The notes beneath the pieces were generated by a model, which worked only from the letters and a program-made list of their open reading frames with translations, made no database searches and was not told where the DNA came from. Source: Zonotrichia leucophrys gambelii (lineage: Eukaryota > Chordata > Aves > Passeriformes > Passerellidae). Taken from it: a DNA stretch of 64,000 nucleotides. The stretch is taken from positions 5,603,001 through 5,667,000 of the forward strand of contig NC_088188.1 in the NCBI RefSeq assembly GCF_028769735.1. Reading direction: 5' to 3'. Every line of letters starts with the position of its first letter. Position 1 is the stretch's first letter. The position numbers and the translations under genes were made by a program. This document shows, one piece after another, positions 1 through 11,600 of this stretch.

Positions 1-507
1 AGGTGGGATTTTTTGGCTCTTGTCCAATTGGCTATCCTTTAGTTTGAGGTGAAATCCCCAAGGTCCTATGAGGTGCCTTTTTACCTAATTGAGGAGAGAA
101 ACTTCTGGGCTTTTTCCCTTTTTAAGGAGACAAAGGATAATTTGGTCACTCCATCAACAGAGGGCACATTCCTACCTCAGCACTGCCTGAGCCTCCTGGC
201 TCTGAGCCTGCTCTGCTGCTTGATCCAAACAGATTTGGGTTTGGTGGTGTGCTAGGCAGTGAGATGCATCCAGGGTGTGCTGAATGCTGGCGTGTCTGGG
301 GATGTCTCAGAGCAAAATGTCCTTTCTTTGCTAAATTGCATTGTCTATTTGCATCTCTGCATTCAGCAGACCCAGTTAAAACAGGGACACCAGCTGCAGG
401 AAATCCTCAGTGGGGGTTAACTGGGACTTTTGGCTCTGAGACAGGAGATGGGGTGATGTAGAGTACAGCAGTGTGAGGATTAAGCTTTGCTCTGCTCCTC
501 CTTGCAG

Positions 508-591
508 CCAACAGGGATCCAGGTGGAGCTGGACATTGGGAATGGGGACGTGTTGGACCCGAGCCTGGTGACACCCACAGAGGGGCTCTGA
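508..591 (+). CDS. RAD51D: RAD51D last coding exon (partial gene, C-terminus only)
   Basis: RAD51D is a RAD51 paralogue of the BCDX2 complex that supports RAD51 filament formation in homologous recombination. Only the terminal coding exon is in the window. It follows a pyrimidine-rich acceptor ending in AG at 506-507, starts in phase 0 with PTGIQ and encodes 27 residues before a TGA at 589-591. The start resembles the mammalian RAD51D tail, where QPTGFQEMVDIGTWG occupies the same place; the last residues diverge, as expected for a poorly conserved tail. I saw no penultimate exon in 1-500, so the rest of the gene lies to the left. The next gene on the same strand is RFFL, as in mammals, which supports the call. 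The similarity is short, so the identification rests on tail similarity plus synteny. Confidence 0.8.
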   Translation, partial: PTGIQVELDIGNGDVLDPSLVTPTEGL

Positions 592-975
592 TGGGCTGGA
601 GCAGCAAATGCCACAAGGTTCAAGAGAGCTGCACCAAAGCAGGCAAGCACTGAAGGTTTTACAAACTGACAGAGAGTCCTGCAGCCCTGGGAAGGACCAA
701 CAAGAAAAATCTCTTGTTCTTCTGCCCTGTGGAAAAACGAAATGTGGGGTTCCTGGAGACCTGGACAGTCAGGGCAGGTCCTGTGCTCTGCTGCAGGCTT
801 GTCTTCACCCCCAGAGTGCTCAGGTGGTGTTTGGGATCTGCTTGTCCCTGCACAACCCCACAACTCCCTGTCCTGGTTTAATTCCCCCCTGGCTCCCTGC
901 CCTCCTGAGTTCTGATCATCCTTGGGCCCACAGTGGGCTTGGTTCAGAAATAAAAGACAAAAAAAAAAAGCTGTT
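592..975 (+). other. RAD51D: RAD51D 3' UTR
   Basis: This stretch follows the RAD51D stop codon and ends just after a canonical AATAAA signal at 949-954. The run of A residues at about 960-968 is genomic, so cDNA ends mapped here could be internal priming; the exact cleavage site is inferred. No competing coding frame with conserved content was seen. Confidence 0.6.
949..954 (+). terminator. RAD51D: RAD51D poly(A) signal
   Basis: A canonical AATAAA lies about 360 nt after the RAD51D stop and is followed by a T/G-rich stretch (about 970-1000) suitable as a downstream element. Confidence 0.6.
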
Positions 976-2800
976 GCACATTGCTGTGGTTGTTGAGAGC
1001 TGGAATTCAGTTAATGACAGCTGCTCTGAGCTTAATTAAAATGTTGAGCAGGCCTGGGCTGCTGATGAGCAGGGACTTAATGAGATGCTTGATCTTCCCT
1101 TCTCCCTAGAGGAACCCTGTGGGGACCTGCTGGTGTTTGTGGGGCACAGCTGGGCTGTGCAAAGGCTCGCTGATAACTGATGGAGGTTCTGATCTGGCTC
1201 AGCTCAGGCAGATGGGTCCTGGCTGGCACCAGCTGGATGCTCAAGGACCCACTCAATTGCATGTGGTGATGTTTAAAATAATCTTGCCCTGCTCCAGTGC
1301 TTCCCAGCTGCTCTTGTGTGCTCTTGGCAACCTGTCCTGAGGAGAGGGGAGGCTGGATGTGGTTTCCTCTTGATCCCAGATGTCTCAAATGCCCTCAGTT
1401 TAAGAGACTCCTTGGCAGGTGAGCTGAGCCATGGTTTGCACTTCAAGGCAGCTGATGGAGAATTTGGGGGCTGGGGTTAATTAGGGCATGCTCATTAAAC
1501 TAATCACACAGCAGCACAGCTGCTGGAGCCCTCTAAGGCTGTGCTTGGCACATTAAATACATATTTCTTACTGAAAACTTTTTAAATTGTGTATTTATTT
1601 GCATTTCTGGGCTCTCCAGGCTCAGGAGGGGGAGGTTTGGCTGTGGGGATTGCAGCCTGGTTGTTGGGGTGAGGAGGAAGAGGATGGTTTTCCTGTCTGC
1701 TGGAGACTGTGCTGATGTGGCTGGAATTTAAAAGCAGAAATTTACCTTATTAGCTAATTTCTCGTTGGTTAATTCCTTGCCAGCTCCTGTTTTGGAGCTG
1801 TGGATGAAGGGGTGGTGCACACACATTTTAATTCCTAATTTATCTCTCTGCCTCAGGTTCTGCAGGGGAAGCAAAGCTCTTGTGGGGCAGGGAAAAGCCA
1901 AATAGAAACCTCTGGGGTTATATTTGAACCAAGAGGGCTTTCCAGATGTTTCCTTCCCCTCACCAGCAGGATGAGAAGAGGAACAAAATGCTCTGAACCC
2001 TCATTGGAGTCAGCATGAGACCAACCACGTGTGCATCTTCCCTGTGATCCCTGAGAGATCCAGGAGGAATTCCAGCCTTGCCCTCAGTCACCAGGGAGCC
2101 ACAGGGAGGTGACTCAACAGGGACAGTGCCAGGAAAGGTGATGGGGTGAGCTCTGGGCTCCCTCAGAGCTGCCCAAGCCAGCTTCCATTGCCATAATCCT
2201 GATTTTCTCTCCTTGGCATCCAGCTAATTGCAGCTGTGAGAGTTTCTTTTCCCTTTTGGGAAACATTTGGGGCCTGGCTGGGTTTTGCGTGGGAGCTTTT
2301 CTGCTCCCTGTGCTTTGAGCTCACAGGGGTGTGCTGAATTTCTGTCACTGTGGCTGTTTCACAGTGTGGGGACAGCAGGAGAATTCAGAGAATCTCTTTC
2401 CCCATCTGGAAAAACCTGACTTCCTGCTCAAGCTGATTTGCCCTAAATTTGCATAGTAAAATCAGGTTTGAAGGAGTTTCTGACCTAAATATCCTCGTTC
2501 AGCCTTTCCCCTCCATGCTCAGACAGGCTCTCCTGCAGCTCTGTAATGCAGAACTCAGGATGTTCTTTTTCCCTGCCTCTTCCCAATGCCCAAAACAGCT
2601 GGAAAACCTCTGGAAAGGCTTGGAGCAGGGCAGGGAATCCCATCCCATCCCAGGGCAGGCAGGGCACCTCTCACTGAGTAGCAGGGAGGCCTTTTGGCAC
2701 TAAGGGCCTTTTGTATGTATTTTTATAGATATAAAAACGTATTTATGTATATATTTGTCTATAAAATACACATATTAAATACACAGTAACCCCGCAGTGT
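976..2800. other. Intergenic spacer between RAD51D and RFFL
   Basis: About 1.8 kb of unique-looking sequence with no supported exon. Short open frames here have no recognisable domain. The last part (2710-2790) is AT-rich with TATA-like runs, directly before the pyrimidine tract. In humans RAD51D-RFFL read-through transcripts are known, so this spacer may sometimes be transcribed as intron; that is inference. Confidence 0.5.
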
Positions 2801-2968
2801 CCCTTCTTTCTTCTTCTTCTTCTTCTTTCTTCTTCTTCTTCTTTCTTCTTCTTTCTTCTTCTTCTTTTTCTTCTTCTTTTTCTTTCTTCTCCTACTTTCC
2901 TTCTTCTTCATTCTTTCTTCCTCCTTCTTCTTTCTTCTTCTTTGTTCGTCTTCTTTCTTCTTCTTCTT
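2801..2968. repeat. Polypyrimidine (TTC/TTCTT) tract
   Basis: About 165 bp are almost purely C and T on the plus strand, built from TTC, TTCTT and TTTC units. On the minus strand it reads as a long Lys/Glu/Arg open frame, which is an artefact. Such purine-pyrimidine tracts can form triplex DNA. It ends about 20 bp before the RFFL CpG island. Confidence 0.9.
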
Positions 2969-3038
2969 CCCCTTCCCCCTCCCACCTGCCCGCGGCGGGT
3001 CTCGAACCCGCGGTTCCCTCACCGCGGAGTCCTCCCGG

Positions 3039-3055
3039 CCGCCAGGGGGCGCCGC
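3039..3055 (+). promoter_or_regulatory. CTCF-like binding motif
   Basis: CCGCCAGGGGGCGCCGC matches the vertebrate CTCF core (CCASYAGRKGGC type) nearly perfectly. It sits at the upstream edge of the RFFL CpG island and next to the pyrimidine tract. Occupancy is not shown by sequence. Confidence 0.6.
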
Positions 3056-3059
3056 TGCC

Positions 3060-3204
3060 CCGCCCGGCTGCCCTGGGGCCGCTCCGTGCCCCGCGGGCAG
3101 TTGCCATAGCGCCGCCGCCGCCGAGCGCAGGCACCGGGACGGGACCGCCCGCTCCAGGCCCGCCGGCCCCGCCGCCACCCGGGACGCGGCGCCTCAGGGG
3201 CGAG
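3060..3204 (+). other. RFFL: Candidate non-coding exon 1 of RFFL
   Basis: The RFFL start codon lies only 5 nt after a splice acceptor (23031/23032), so at least one upstream non-coding exon is required. The best candidate donor upstream is GCGAG/GTGAGG at 3204/3205, inside the CpG island. The 5' limit is arbitrary. Other first exons within the 20-kb intron cannot be excluded. Confidence 0.45.
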
Positions 3205-3359
3205 GTGAGGCGGCTGCGGCGTTGCTGGGCTCGGGGAGCTGCAGGTGTGAGGGGAGTGCGGGGCTGTGAGGGCTCGGCGGGGCTGACAGCGTGTGGGGGG
3301 GGCAGCGCGCAGGTTCGGGGTGTGTGTGTGGAGCTCTGGGGTGCAGAGGGGGCTGGCAG

Positions 3360-3475
3360 GTTTGGGGACGGTGTTTGAGGGTTTTGGGGTGTGGGGCAGT
3401 GAGGACGCTGCTGGGTTGGGTATGTGTGTGAGGGTTTGGGGTGTGGGGCAACGGGGCTGCCAGGTTAGGGGAGAC
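3360..3475. repeat. Duplicated G/T-rich block, copy 1
   Basis: This block is repeated nearly base for base at 7028-7155, including the shared string GGGTTGGGTATGTGTGTGAG and the flanking GTGGGGCAGTGAGGAC. The second copy has an extra partial repeat of its first 25-30 bases. Both are on the plus strand in RFFL intron 1, 3.7 kb apart. Confidence 0.85.
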
Positions 3476-4464
3476 TGGATGGGGTAGGGGAAGGGGGGTA
3501 GGTAAATGTGGGGTCCATGAGATGTCACTGAGGGTTATTTAGGAGCTGTAATGGCTCTGGGTTTTTGGTGAGTGTAGGGAACAGGGGAATGGGGCTGCTG
3601 CAGCACCTGGGTTGTGTTTTGGGGTGATGGGCTCCCTCACAGGGTTTCCCTAACGACGGGGACTCTGGTGCAGCCTCTTTTTTCATGTTTAAGAGTGGTG
3701 ATGAGTAACTCTTCCCTTCCTGAGTTCTGCTCCCAAAGGGCCTCTCTGGGGTTTAGAAGGTTATTCTGCTCAAATTGCTATGTGAGCTGAGGAATTCTGG
3801 ATAAGCAGCAGCCTTCTCTAGAGCTCTCTGCTTAAATTATTGTCTCTCTGCATTTTAGCATGCCCAAAGTGTAATTTGGTGTTAACGACCCAAATAATTT
3901 CCTTCTCTGCTCAAAACTGGGGGCGTGCTGCAAAGTGAAAGCTGAGCAAGTCCTTCCTTTGCTGCAGAAAGCAAAAGTTGTTGAGAAAATAAAAGTCCTC
4001 GAGTGTCCTTCTGAGCAGTTTGTTCCTGTAAGCAGGTCAAGGTGTTTCCTGTGGGGGAAATATTGACTCATCCTCGGGTTTCTCAGCAGTATTTTGGTGT
4101 CTGCAGGTTAATAAATGTCAGCTCTGCAGTGAGAGCAGAGCCTGGGTCTCCTCAGGTGAAAAGGCTGAGGATGGACAAGGCTCAGTGTTTGACCCTGTGA
4201 TAAAGAAGCAGAAAAAGCTCAGGTGTTTTCCAGCCCTGCAAGGACAGCTGGGCGTGCTCAGCCAGGCACAGCATTGCAGGTAGATAGGAAGGGTTTAATT
4301 TTCTGCTCCTTGCATTAAGCTGTGCTCAGGGTAATGTTTAATTGGCTGAGGCAGAAGGGGTTTATTTGTGTGTTTCAGTTGAGCTCACTTCCTCCTCTCT
4401 GACACACAGCCTGTCTGCTGTGGGGAGCACAGGATGCAGGCTCAGATCTTGGTTTGGGGAGCTG

Positions 4465-5262
4465 CTGCACAGCAGTGCAGGGACCTGGGGCACTTTCCTG
4501 TCCTTTCTGACCTCACTGTGGAGCTGGTGAAGAGTTTGGTGGATCTTCAAGGAGCTTTTTTAGCTCTCCATATGATTAGGATGGGAGATGATGGGTGCAT
4601 TTTCAGTTGGTATTTTGTTGGATATTTTATTGTGTTTATACTCTGTTGGAAACTCAGATTTTAAGATAGATGATCATTAAGGCATGCACATGATTGCATA
4701 AACAAAAAGAGTTTTAATCCTTTGTTTTCCCACTGTTCCCTCATTTTTCCAGAATTGAAAAATGGAGCAGAAAGCTGTGATGAGCTTTAGAGGTTTCCTA
4801 CAATTCCAGATCCTTGGTTAACCTACCCCTACCCACCAAATGCTGAATCTCCTTAACTCCTTTGTGCTCCACAGCAGTGCAGGGACCTGGGGCACTTTCC
4901 TGTCCTTTCTGGTGAAGAGTTTGGTGGATCTTCAAGGAGCTTTTTTTTTTTAATATTATTAGGATGGGAGGTGATGGGTGCATTTTAAGTTGGTATTTGA
5001 TTGTGTTACACTTTGGTGGGTTGTATTTCAACACTTCCAAGCTCAGATTTTAAGATAGATGATCATTAAGGCATGCACATGATTGCATAAACAAAAAGAG
5101 TTTTAATCCTTTGTTTTCCCACTGTTCCCTCATTTTTCCAGAATTGAAAAATGGAGCAGAAAGCTGTGATGAGCTTTAGATGTTTCCTACAATTCCAGAT
5201 TCTTGATTAACCTACCTCCACCCATAAAATACTGAATTTCCTTAACTCCTTTGTGCCCACAG
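4465..5262. repeat. Tandem duplication, two units of about 400 bp
   Basis: Unit 1 (about 4465-4868) and unit 2 (about 4869-5262) share long stretches such as AAGGCATGCACATGATTGCA and the same start, CAGCAGTGCAGGGACCTGGG, at 4469 and 4872. Unit 2 has lost a short piece near its start and gained a T run at about 4941. Both units lie in RFFL intron 1. Confidence 0.85.
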
Positions 5263-6204
5263 TGATGGAGAGGGGGATCTTACAATCCTTCTCTGTAATC
5301 ACACTTGTTTTTGGTGGCACAATTGGGTCTAATGAACCAACACAATCATCTTTGGCTGGGAATCCTGGAGCAGGCTTACCCAGCTCAGCACTCTGTGCCT
5401 GCACATCCACTCAGCTGCAGCCACTGAGCTTTTAATTAAAGGCTGATTGCCCTGACAGTGGTGCTCATGGGTTAATGCTTAATTGCACAGGTTTTTGCTG
5501 AATTTGGGAGAGTTTTGGAGTCATCACATCAGTGCTGTGTTTAATTGTAGGGTAGAAAAAGGAGGATGGTTTGCAGTGAGGCTCAGCCTTTCTCACTGGC
5601 AGGTACCATGTGATTTGGCTCCTGAAATGAGAGCTGAATGCCCTGCTCTGCACTGAGAGCACAAAGGAATCACAGATGTGAGTTTTTGGGAGGTTAGTGG
5701 TCACTGGTTGAGTTTATGACTGAATCTGTCTTCTTTACATCTTCAGTTTTCTGTTTACTGCTGTTTACTTTAGTGCGGGTTTGTGTTGTTTTGTTTGTTT
5801 GTTAAATGCTGTAATTTTCATTTCTTGTGCAACTTTGCACCACAGTTTGTTGTTAGTAACAGCAGAGATTGTAAACTCCTCAATTAGGCTGGAGCAGAGC
5901 TGAGCTGAGCTGCCAGTGCTGTTATTAAACCTGCAGCTTGGACTTTGAACCAGTTTTTGCCTGGAGGGGTGGGAGCAGATTTCCATGGTGTGTCTGCTCA
6001 GAGGGGCAGGGGAGCTGGGCAGGCTGTGTGTGAGCCAGCCCTGCAGTTTGTGTCCTCAGCTCTGCCTGGGGATGCTCTCCTCACTTAGGCTGTGCTGGTG
6101 CCACTGTAAGAAAAATGGTGTTTAATTAGGGTTAGGCTGCTTTGCTGTCCCTTCCAGTGGGTTTTCAGAGGATATGGAATCACAGAGTGGATTCCATAGA
6201 ATCC

Positions 6205-6840
6205 ACTATTCTATTCCTCCTTGTCCGGTTTTCGGCTGTTTGGATGGCCTGGAAAGGCCCGGGGTGGCCTTGGGGCAGCCGCGTATCAAAGGACGAGAAG
6301 AGGCTTCAGTTCTTTTCTCGGTCTCGGTGTTTATTAATTGTTTATCTAAAAGATTTTCTCTCGGCCCGACAGAGCTCTGCTCAGCAGCCAGCCATGAGCA
6401 CACTCCCCTCCCTCCGGGCGGTCACCTATCTTTATACCCAAAGTTACGTGTACAATATTTATCATTTTTCCCCAATACCTTTTACCCTTATTGCCCGGTG
6501 CACTTTTAGTAATGACCAATCCCAAAGTGCCACCATCACCACAGAAGATGGAGGAGAAGAAGAAGAAGAAGAAGGACAGGACACGCCCCAATTCCTCCAT
6601 CTTACTTCTCTTACAGAAATCCTAAACCCTGTGTTTCACTCTCTAACTAACTCATCCCTTCACCATTCACCCCGGTGAAACCCTCCTGTCCTCATACAGG
6701 TGTCGTCTCCTGTGTAGGATCAAAGTCCAGCCACCAGACACTTCTGGAACATTCCAGGACTCCCGAGCCCCCCAAGGGTGGTCTCGGTGACACCTCAGTC
6801 CTGAGGTGCTGAGATCCCACACCTCCTCACAGAGTGGGAG
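6205..6840 (-). mobile_element. LTR-like element (endogenous retrovirus), minus orientation
   Basis: A CpG-containing block differing from its flanks. On the minus strand it has an AATAAACACC poly(A)-signal stretch (complement at about 6330-6339) followed by an R/U5-like G/C-rich end, and an A/G/C-mixed U3-like region to about 6840. It reads as a solitary avian LTR. Precise ends and target-site duplication were not resolved. A 9-bp inverted repeat (6186-6194 with 6199-6207) marks its left edge. It includes an (AGA)n run at about 6553-6575. Confidence 0.55.
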
Positions 6841-7027
6841 GACCTTAAGTATCACCTAATTAAAGATCCTCTGGCTCCATCTCTTCTCTAAACCTTCTAA
6901 GACCAGCCCTGATCTGAAGATAAGAAATCAAAATGCATTGAATCAAGTGCTTGTGCTTAATGAAACACGCTGTGGGCAGCAGGATAATGAGAGCTGCAGA
7001 GAAGTGTGTGCCTGTGGCTCTTTTTTG

Positions 7028-7155
7028 GGCACGGTGTTTGAGGGTTTTGGGGGCAGTGTTTGAAGGTTTTGGGGTGTGGGGCAGTGAGGACACTGCTGGG
7101 TTGGGTATGTGTGTGAGGGTTTGGGGTGTGGGGCAATGGGGCTGCCAGGGTAGGG
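7028..7155. repeat. Duplicated G/T-rich block, copy 2
   Basis: Second copy of the block at 3360-3475, starting with CACGGTGTTTGAGGGTTTTG and differing at only a few bases. It carries an internal partial duplication of its first units. It begins about 190 bp to the right of the LTR-like element. Confidence 0.85.
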
Positions 7156-8439
7156 CAGGTAGAGGGGGCTTTGGGCACTCCAGAGGAATTGGTTCCCTCT
7201 AGTCCCAGCTCTGGCTGCAGCCATACCCAGCTGGCCCTGGGTGTTGTGCAGGCTGAGCTGTGATGCAGCCAGAGCCCTGCTGAGGTCTGTGCTGCTGCTG
7301 CTCCCTGCCTGTGCCTTGTGCTCTGCACTGCCATGGATTTACCTGGTGCAGATTTCCCCCAGCCCTGCCCTGATGCCCACTGTGAGCCCCCAGCCTGGCT
7401 CCTGCTCCCCAGAGTGATTCCAGTCATTGTCCCTGACAATCCCTCTGTGCTTTCCCATCCTGCTCCCCTCCCCTTCCCAGGAACTGTCCTTGCCAAACCT
7501 TGTCCTTGCCAAATGTGAACTCCCCTGAGCAGGGCTGAGTGAGTGAGTGCAGTCTCTGTTTCACAGGTGGGGACAATCCAATCGTGTCACTGCTGGGCTG
7601 ATGTCAGGACCAGGACTCACCTGCATGCAAAGGTTTCTAAGCCCCTGCTGGTAGGTGCCTCTAAAGTTGATTATTTAGTGTTCAAGGTTGAAAAATTACC
7701 CTCTTCTTTAAGAAACCAAGAGTATGACAGTCAAATCAAGAATTCAGGTTTTGTATTAGGTTTTTCCTTCTTTCTCAGCTGGTTTCCTCAGAAGTGAGAT
7801 GGCTCATTCTAACCTCTGAAAGGCCTTTTTGGCTTGTTCCATTTCTGCTCCCATAAGGGACTTTCTTTAGAAAGAATTGTTGTTCTGAGATGCTGTTAAT
7901 TCTTCTCAGTGCCTGTAAAATCTACAACTTCTTCACTTTAATTGCTCTTGAGGTTTTCAGTTTACTCAAAAATATTAACCAGGCTTCTTTCCCTAATGCC
8001 CTTGGGCTCCTCTGCCAAATAGTCTTAGAATAGGAATTTCCACATTTTATTTCAGTGGAGATTGAAATATTAATTAAACATCAGCTTTTTTTAATGCTGC
8101 CACTTTTTTATGTATATTCAGAAGGTTGTGGGATGTGCTTATAAGGATATACTTAAGGAGCATATGCTTTGAATCTTTTAGTTTAGCCTGATGTTAAGTG
8201 AGATTTGAAACTCATTAAATGTAATTTAAATTTAAAATCCTCTCTTTTGGGAGCAGCTTGTTGCGTGGTAACCTCTGCTGCAAGAAGGATGGTTCCTTTG
8301 GGCATGTTATATTCTATATATACACGGGTGACTTCAAAAGTGGCATCACTAAATCCACACCACCTGAGTTTTTATTGCTTTGGCTTTTGCCCAAATGAGT
8401 CAGGAACTGCATCCCACAGAATTCCAGACTTTTTGTTGA

Positions 8440-8615
8440 TGTCATAATATATAATATATAAACTATATAATATATATAATATGTATTATATATCATATAT
8501 ATATAATATAAAACATATATACACATATATACACATATATACACATATATACACACACACACACATATATATTTATATATATATACACACATATAATGAA
8601 TAATATATTTATAAT
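8440..8615. repeat. AT/AC-rich microsatellite
   Basis: A compound repeat of ATAT, ATATAC and ACAC runs inside RFFL intron 1. It creates a false Tyr/Ile-rich minus-strand frame. Confidence 0.9.
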
Positions 8616-11600
8616 ATAAAATAATCATGGCCAGGCTGGGACCACAACTGGTGCTGCAGCTCTGAGGCAGTGAGCAACTCCTCCTCTGTGGGATTGCCTT
8701 TGGATTTGTTTTATATCTATCTTAAAAAGGAGCTTTTATTCATCTGCTGGAATAGATTTCTTTATAGACACTTGAATTTGATAATCTGAGGAAAAACAGG
8801 CCTCTGTTCCTGAATGGTTTTTAAATGACAAATAAATGGTTAAAAGAAGGGAAATCTCTGTTTAGATTAACAAAATAACTTTTTTCTTCCTGAATCCATG
8901 AACCTCTTCCTATATATATGCCCAGCAGTCTGGTCTAGCAGCAGAGATGGATAGAATGTCAAGCTTGATAGATTGTTGGAGCTGGTTTTTGGTAGTTAAA
9001 CAATAATGGAGCTGTTGTGTGCTTGCAGGGAAACACTGAGCTCTGTGTGCAGACTGCAGCCTGGAGAAAGTTCCAATTGTTCCAGAGAAGGGAGAGTTCT
9101 AAAATGCAGCTTCTGTGGCTGCTGGCACAGCTGGCCAGACCCCTGCCTGTCCTGAGGCCCTTGCACAAGCACTGCAGGAGAGTTTGGAAACTGTTTATTT
9201 TTCAGATTCCAAGTCAAATGTAGATTTCCAAGTCCCCTGTGACTGTGTAATGCAAAGAGCAGAAATCTCAGCTGGTTTTTATGTAGAGGATGTTTCAGGC
9301 TCTTGGAGCTCAGGGCCAGGTTCCTGCCAGTCTGACAGAGGCTGAGATTGCACAATCCATGCCTGGTGTCTCAGAGATGGAAAAGCTGATCAGTTGTGGC
9401 AGGGGATCATGGAATTCCTTATCAACTCAGCCAGACCTGATCTCTCACTGTGCATCTCCTTGTGCAGGGGGCTCTGGGGTGGGAGGAGCAAGATTTTGTC
9501 TCTAATGCAGAAGAGAAACATGAATTTAATAAAAATAAATCCCAAACCATCAGTGTCCTATTTGGCAAACTGCTTTTCTATTCCTGCTGTTATTTATACT
9601 ATTTTTTACTTGCTCCTTTGACCTGAATACAGATCACAGACAGATTTTTGCAATGGAAATACCTGAGGAATTCTTTGTTCATTCTGAGTGAAGGAATTCC
9701 TGGAAAGAACTGAAATATGTTGTTCAGCTCCCTGCCAGGCTTCAGGGGTAACTTGGGATGCCTACAAGGTGTGCAGCTGGAATTCAAAGCACCTATAAAT
9801 GACTGCCTGTGTCTGGCAAAATAACACACTTAGAAACAAAACACTTGCAGCATTTCTTTTTATCTGCCTTCAGAGGCACCTTAAATCTGCAAACAACCTT
9901 ATCTGATCACCCTGATACCATCTCTGAGCCCTGCCATGGGTGAAAACCTATTTCAGGCTTTCAGCTGTGTGTGTTTTAGAGAGAACACACAACACATTTA
10001 ATGCAGTTTTGCCATTTTTATCCCTTGGAACCCTTAGCATTGCATGATTTCAGTTTGTTCAGCTCTTGCTGTGGTAAAGGCCATTTCTATCAGGTTTTCA
10101 AACAATGTGTTCAACTGCAAATAATGAAGCCTTTTCATGCAGCAGAATGTAGGCCAGAGCCCAGGCTGGGCCATGAAAGGCTTCACTTTGTCTGAGGGAA
10201 GTAAGATGATCATTCTTGGAATGAGTCCTGTCTCCCTCAGTGCTGCTCTGCCCAAAGCCACACTCCCTTGCTAAAACATTGTTCTGGAGGCCTGAGCTTG
10301 CTTTTTTACTTCTGCATGTGGCTCTTAATAACATCACCTAAAGCTTTCAGTGCTCTGGCAGGAATAAGAGATGCAGGCTTGACATTAAATCTAACTCATG
10401 GTGGTATTTCCCAAAAATTCCCCTAATGAAAAAAAAAAGTGAAGAAAAGGGTATAAACTGTTACTGTCCACTTAATCAGCCTTAATCCTTGATATTGGAC
10501 AAAATAATCTAAATGGATTGACAAAACCTTCTAAAGAAAAGGCTTGTTTTACAACATGCACAAAAGATTTGAGATTTAAAATCCTTGATGTTTTCCTGGC
10601 CAGCAGTTTGACAGCATGCTGCCTTCTTCACACCTTATCTTAATTCTGAAGAATATTTGTCTTTTTTGTTTTGTAGTGTTTTTTTAAAAGGCCACATTTG
10701 TCAGCTACACTTTTATTTTTAAGTTGAAATGCCCCTTTAAGTAAAACCAAGCTTCTTTATTTGCATGTTGGCCATAATTTTCATTGTGAACTGGGAAAGA
10801 GTTCAAACAAGCAAACAAAAAAAAAGCCACCAAAAAATGAACAAGACTTGCATTGTCTTTTGCACTTATGTCAAACATGAATTTGGCTCAAAATCATCTT
10901 GTTTTATCCTGTTTGTTTGGTTTTTTTTTAATATTCTGTGTTGTAAAATTGTTAGGATGCTCTGCAGAATTGCAAGGAGGTTTTTCACTCACATTTCTTC
11001 CCTGAAGTGCCTCACTTTTATGAGCTCTGCAGTTCTCTGAAAGTATTTAATCCCATTATGAACACAGTACTGCTTTAAAGAAATGAAATATTGATTCCAT
11101 TCCCTGATGGGAATTTATTATCTGTATTTTGCTTATGGAAAACTCAAGCACAGAGAACTGAAGTGGCCCAGATTCAGAGCTGCAAACTGAAACTAAAAAT
11201 CCTCACCCTGAATTGTCCCACATCATTTATTTCATTGCTAATCTACCAATAACTACCCAATGATATTTTTTGGAGTCTGGAGTTTAATTTTTTTTTTTTA
11301 AATAGGAATGTGTGGTATCTGATTTTGTTTGTGCAATCAAAAATGGGTCAGTTTCTGCTGAACTATTGAACTGAGGAAAGCAGAGTTTAAAAGAGAAGAA
11401 AGGTCATGCTGATGTTATCAGGTCAGTGGTGGAAAAGATTGTGTCATAGGGAACTTCTTACTGGCAGCAATCCTGTCTGGCTGTGCTGAAATGTCAGATA
11501 AATTGTTGTTTGTTTGGGATCTGAGGACAGAAGTGAAGATATTTTGAGGTTTTATTTAAAAAACAAGTATTCTGTGTTGTTAGAGGGCTGTGTGAAAGGA

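Larger units (their letters stand above)
2985..3330. promoter_or_regulatory. RFFL: CpG island, candidate RFFL promoter
   Basis: A sharp switch from AT/pyrimidine-rich DNA to very GC- and CpG-rich sequence. It contains a CTCF-like motif, GC boxes (CCGCCC and CCCCGCC types) and a consensus splice donor at 3204/3205. No TATA box was seen at a useful distance. It lies upstream of RFFL on its strand and 2 kb after RAD51D, where the RFFL promoter is expected by synteny. The start site cannot be fixed from sequence alone. Confidence 0.6.

Noticed and set aside
480..1039. Frames of 127-143 codons overlapping the RAD51D exon
   Set aside because: They are in other phases or strand and do not show conserved sequence; the RAD51D frame explains the region.
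2990..3064. Possible tRNA: a GCGGG/TTCGAGA/CCCGC T-arm and B-box-like GGTTCGAGACC on the minus strand
   Set aside because: The 72-nt window shows no matching acceptor stem (5' GGCAGCG cannot pair with 3' CGCGGGC) and no credible D or anticodon arm.
2759..3378. Lys/Glu-rich (minus) and Ser/Phe-rich (plus) frames at the RFFL promoter
   Set aside because: Low-complexity translation of the pyrimidine tract joined to CpG-island sequence.
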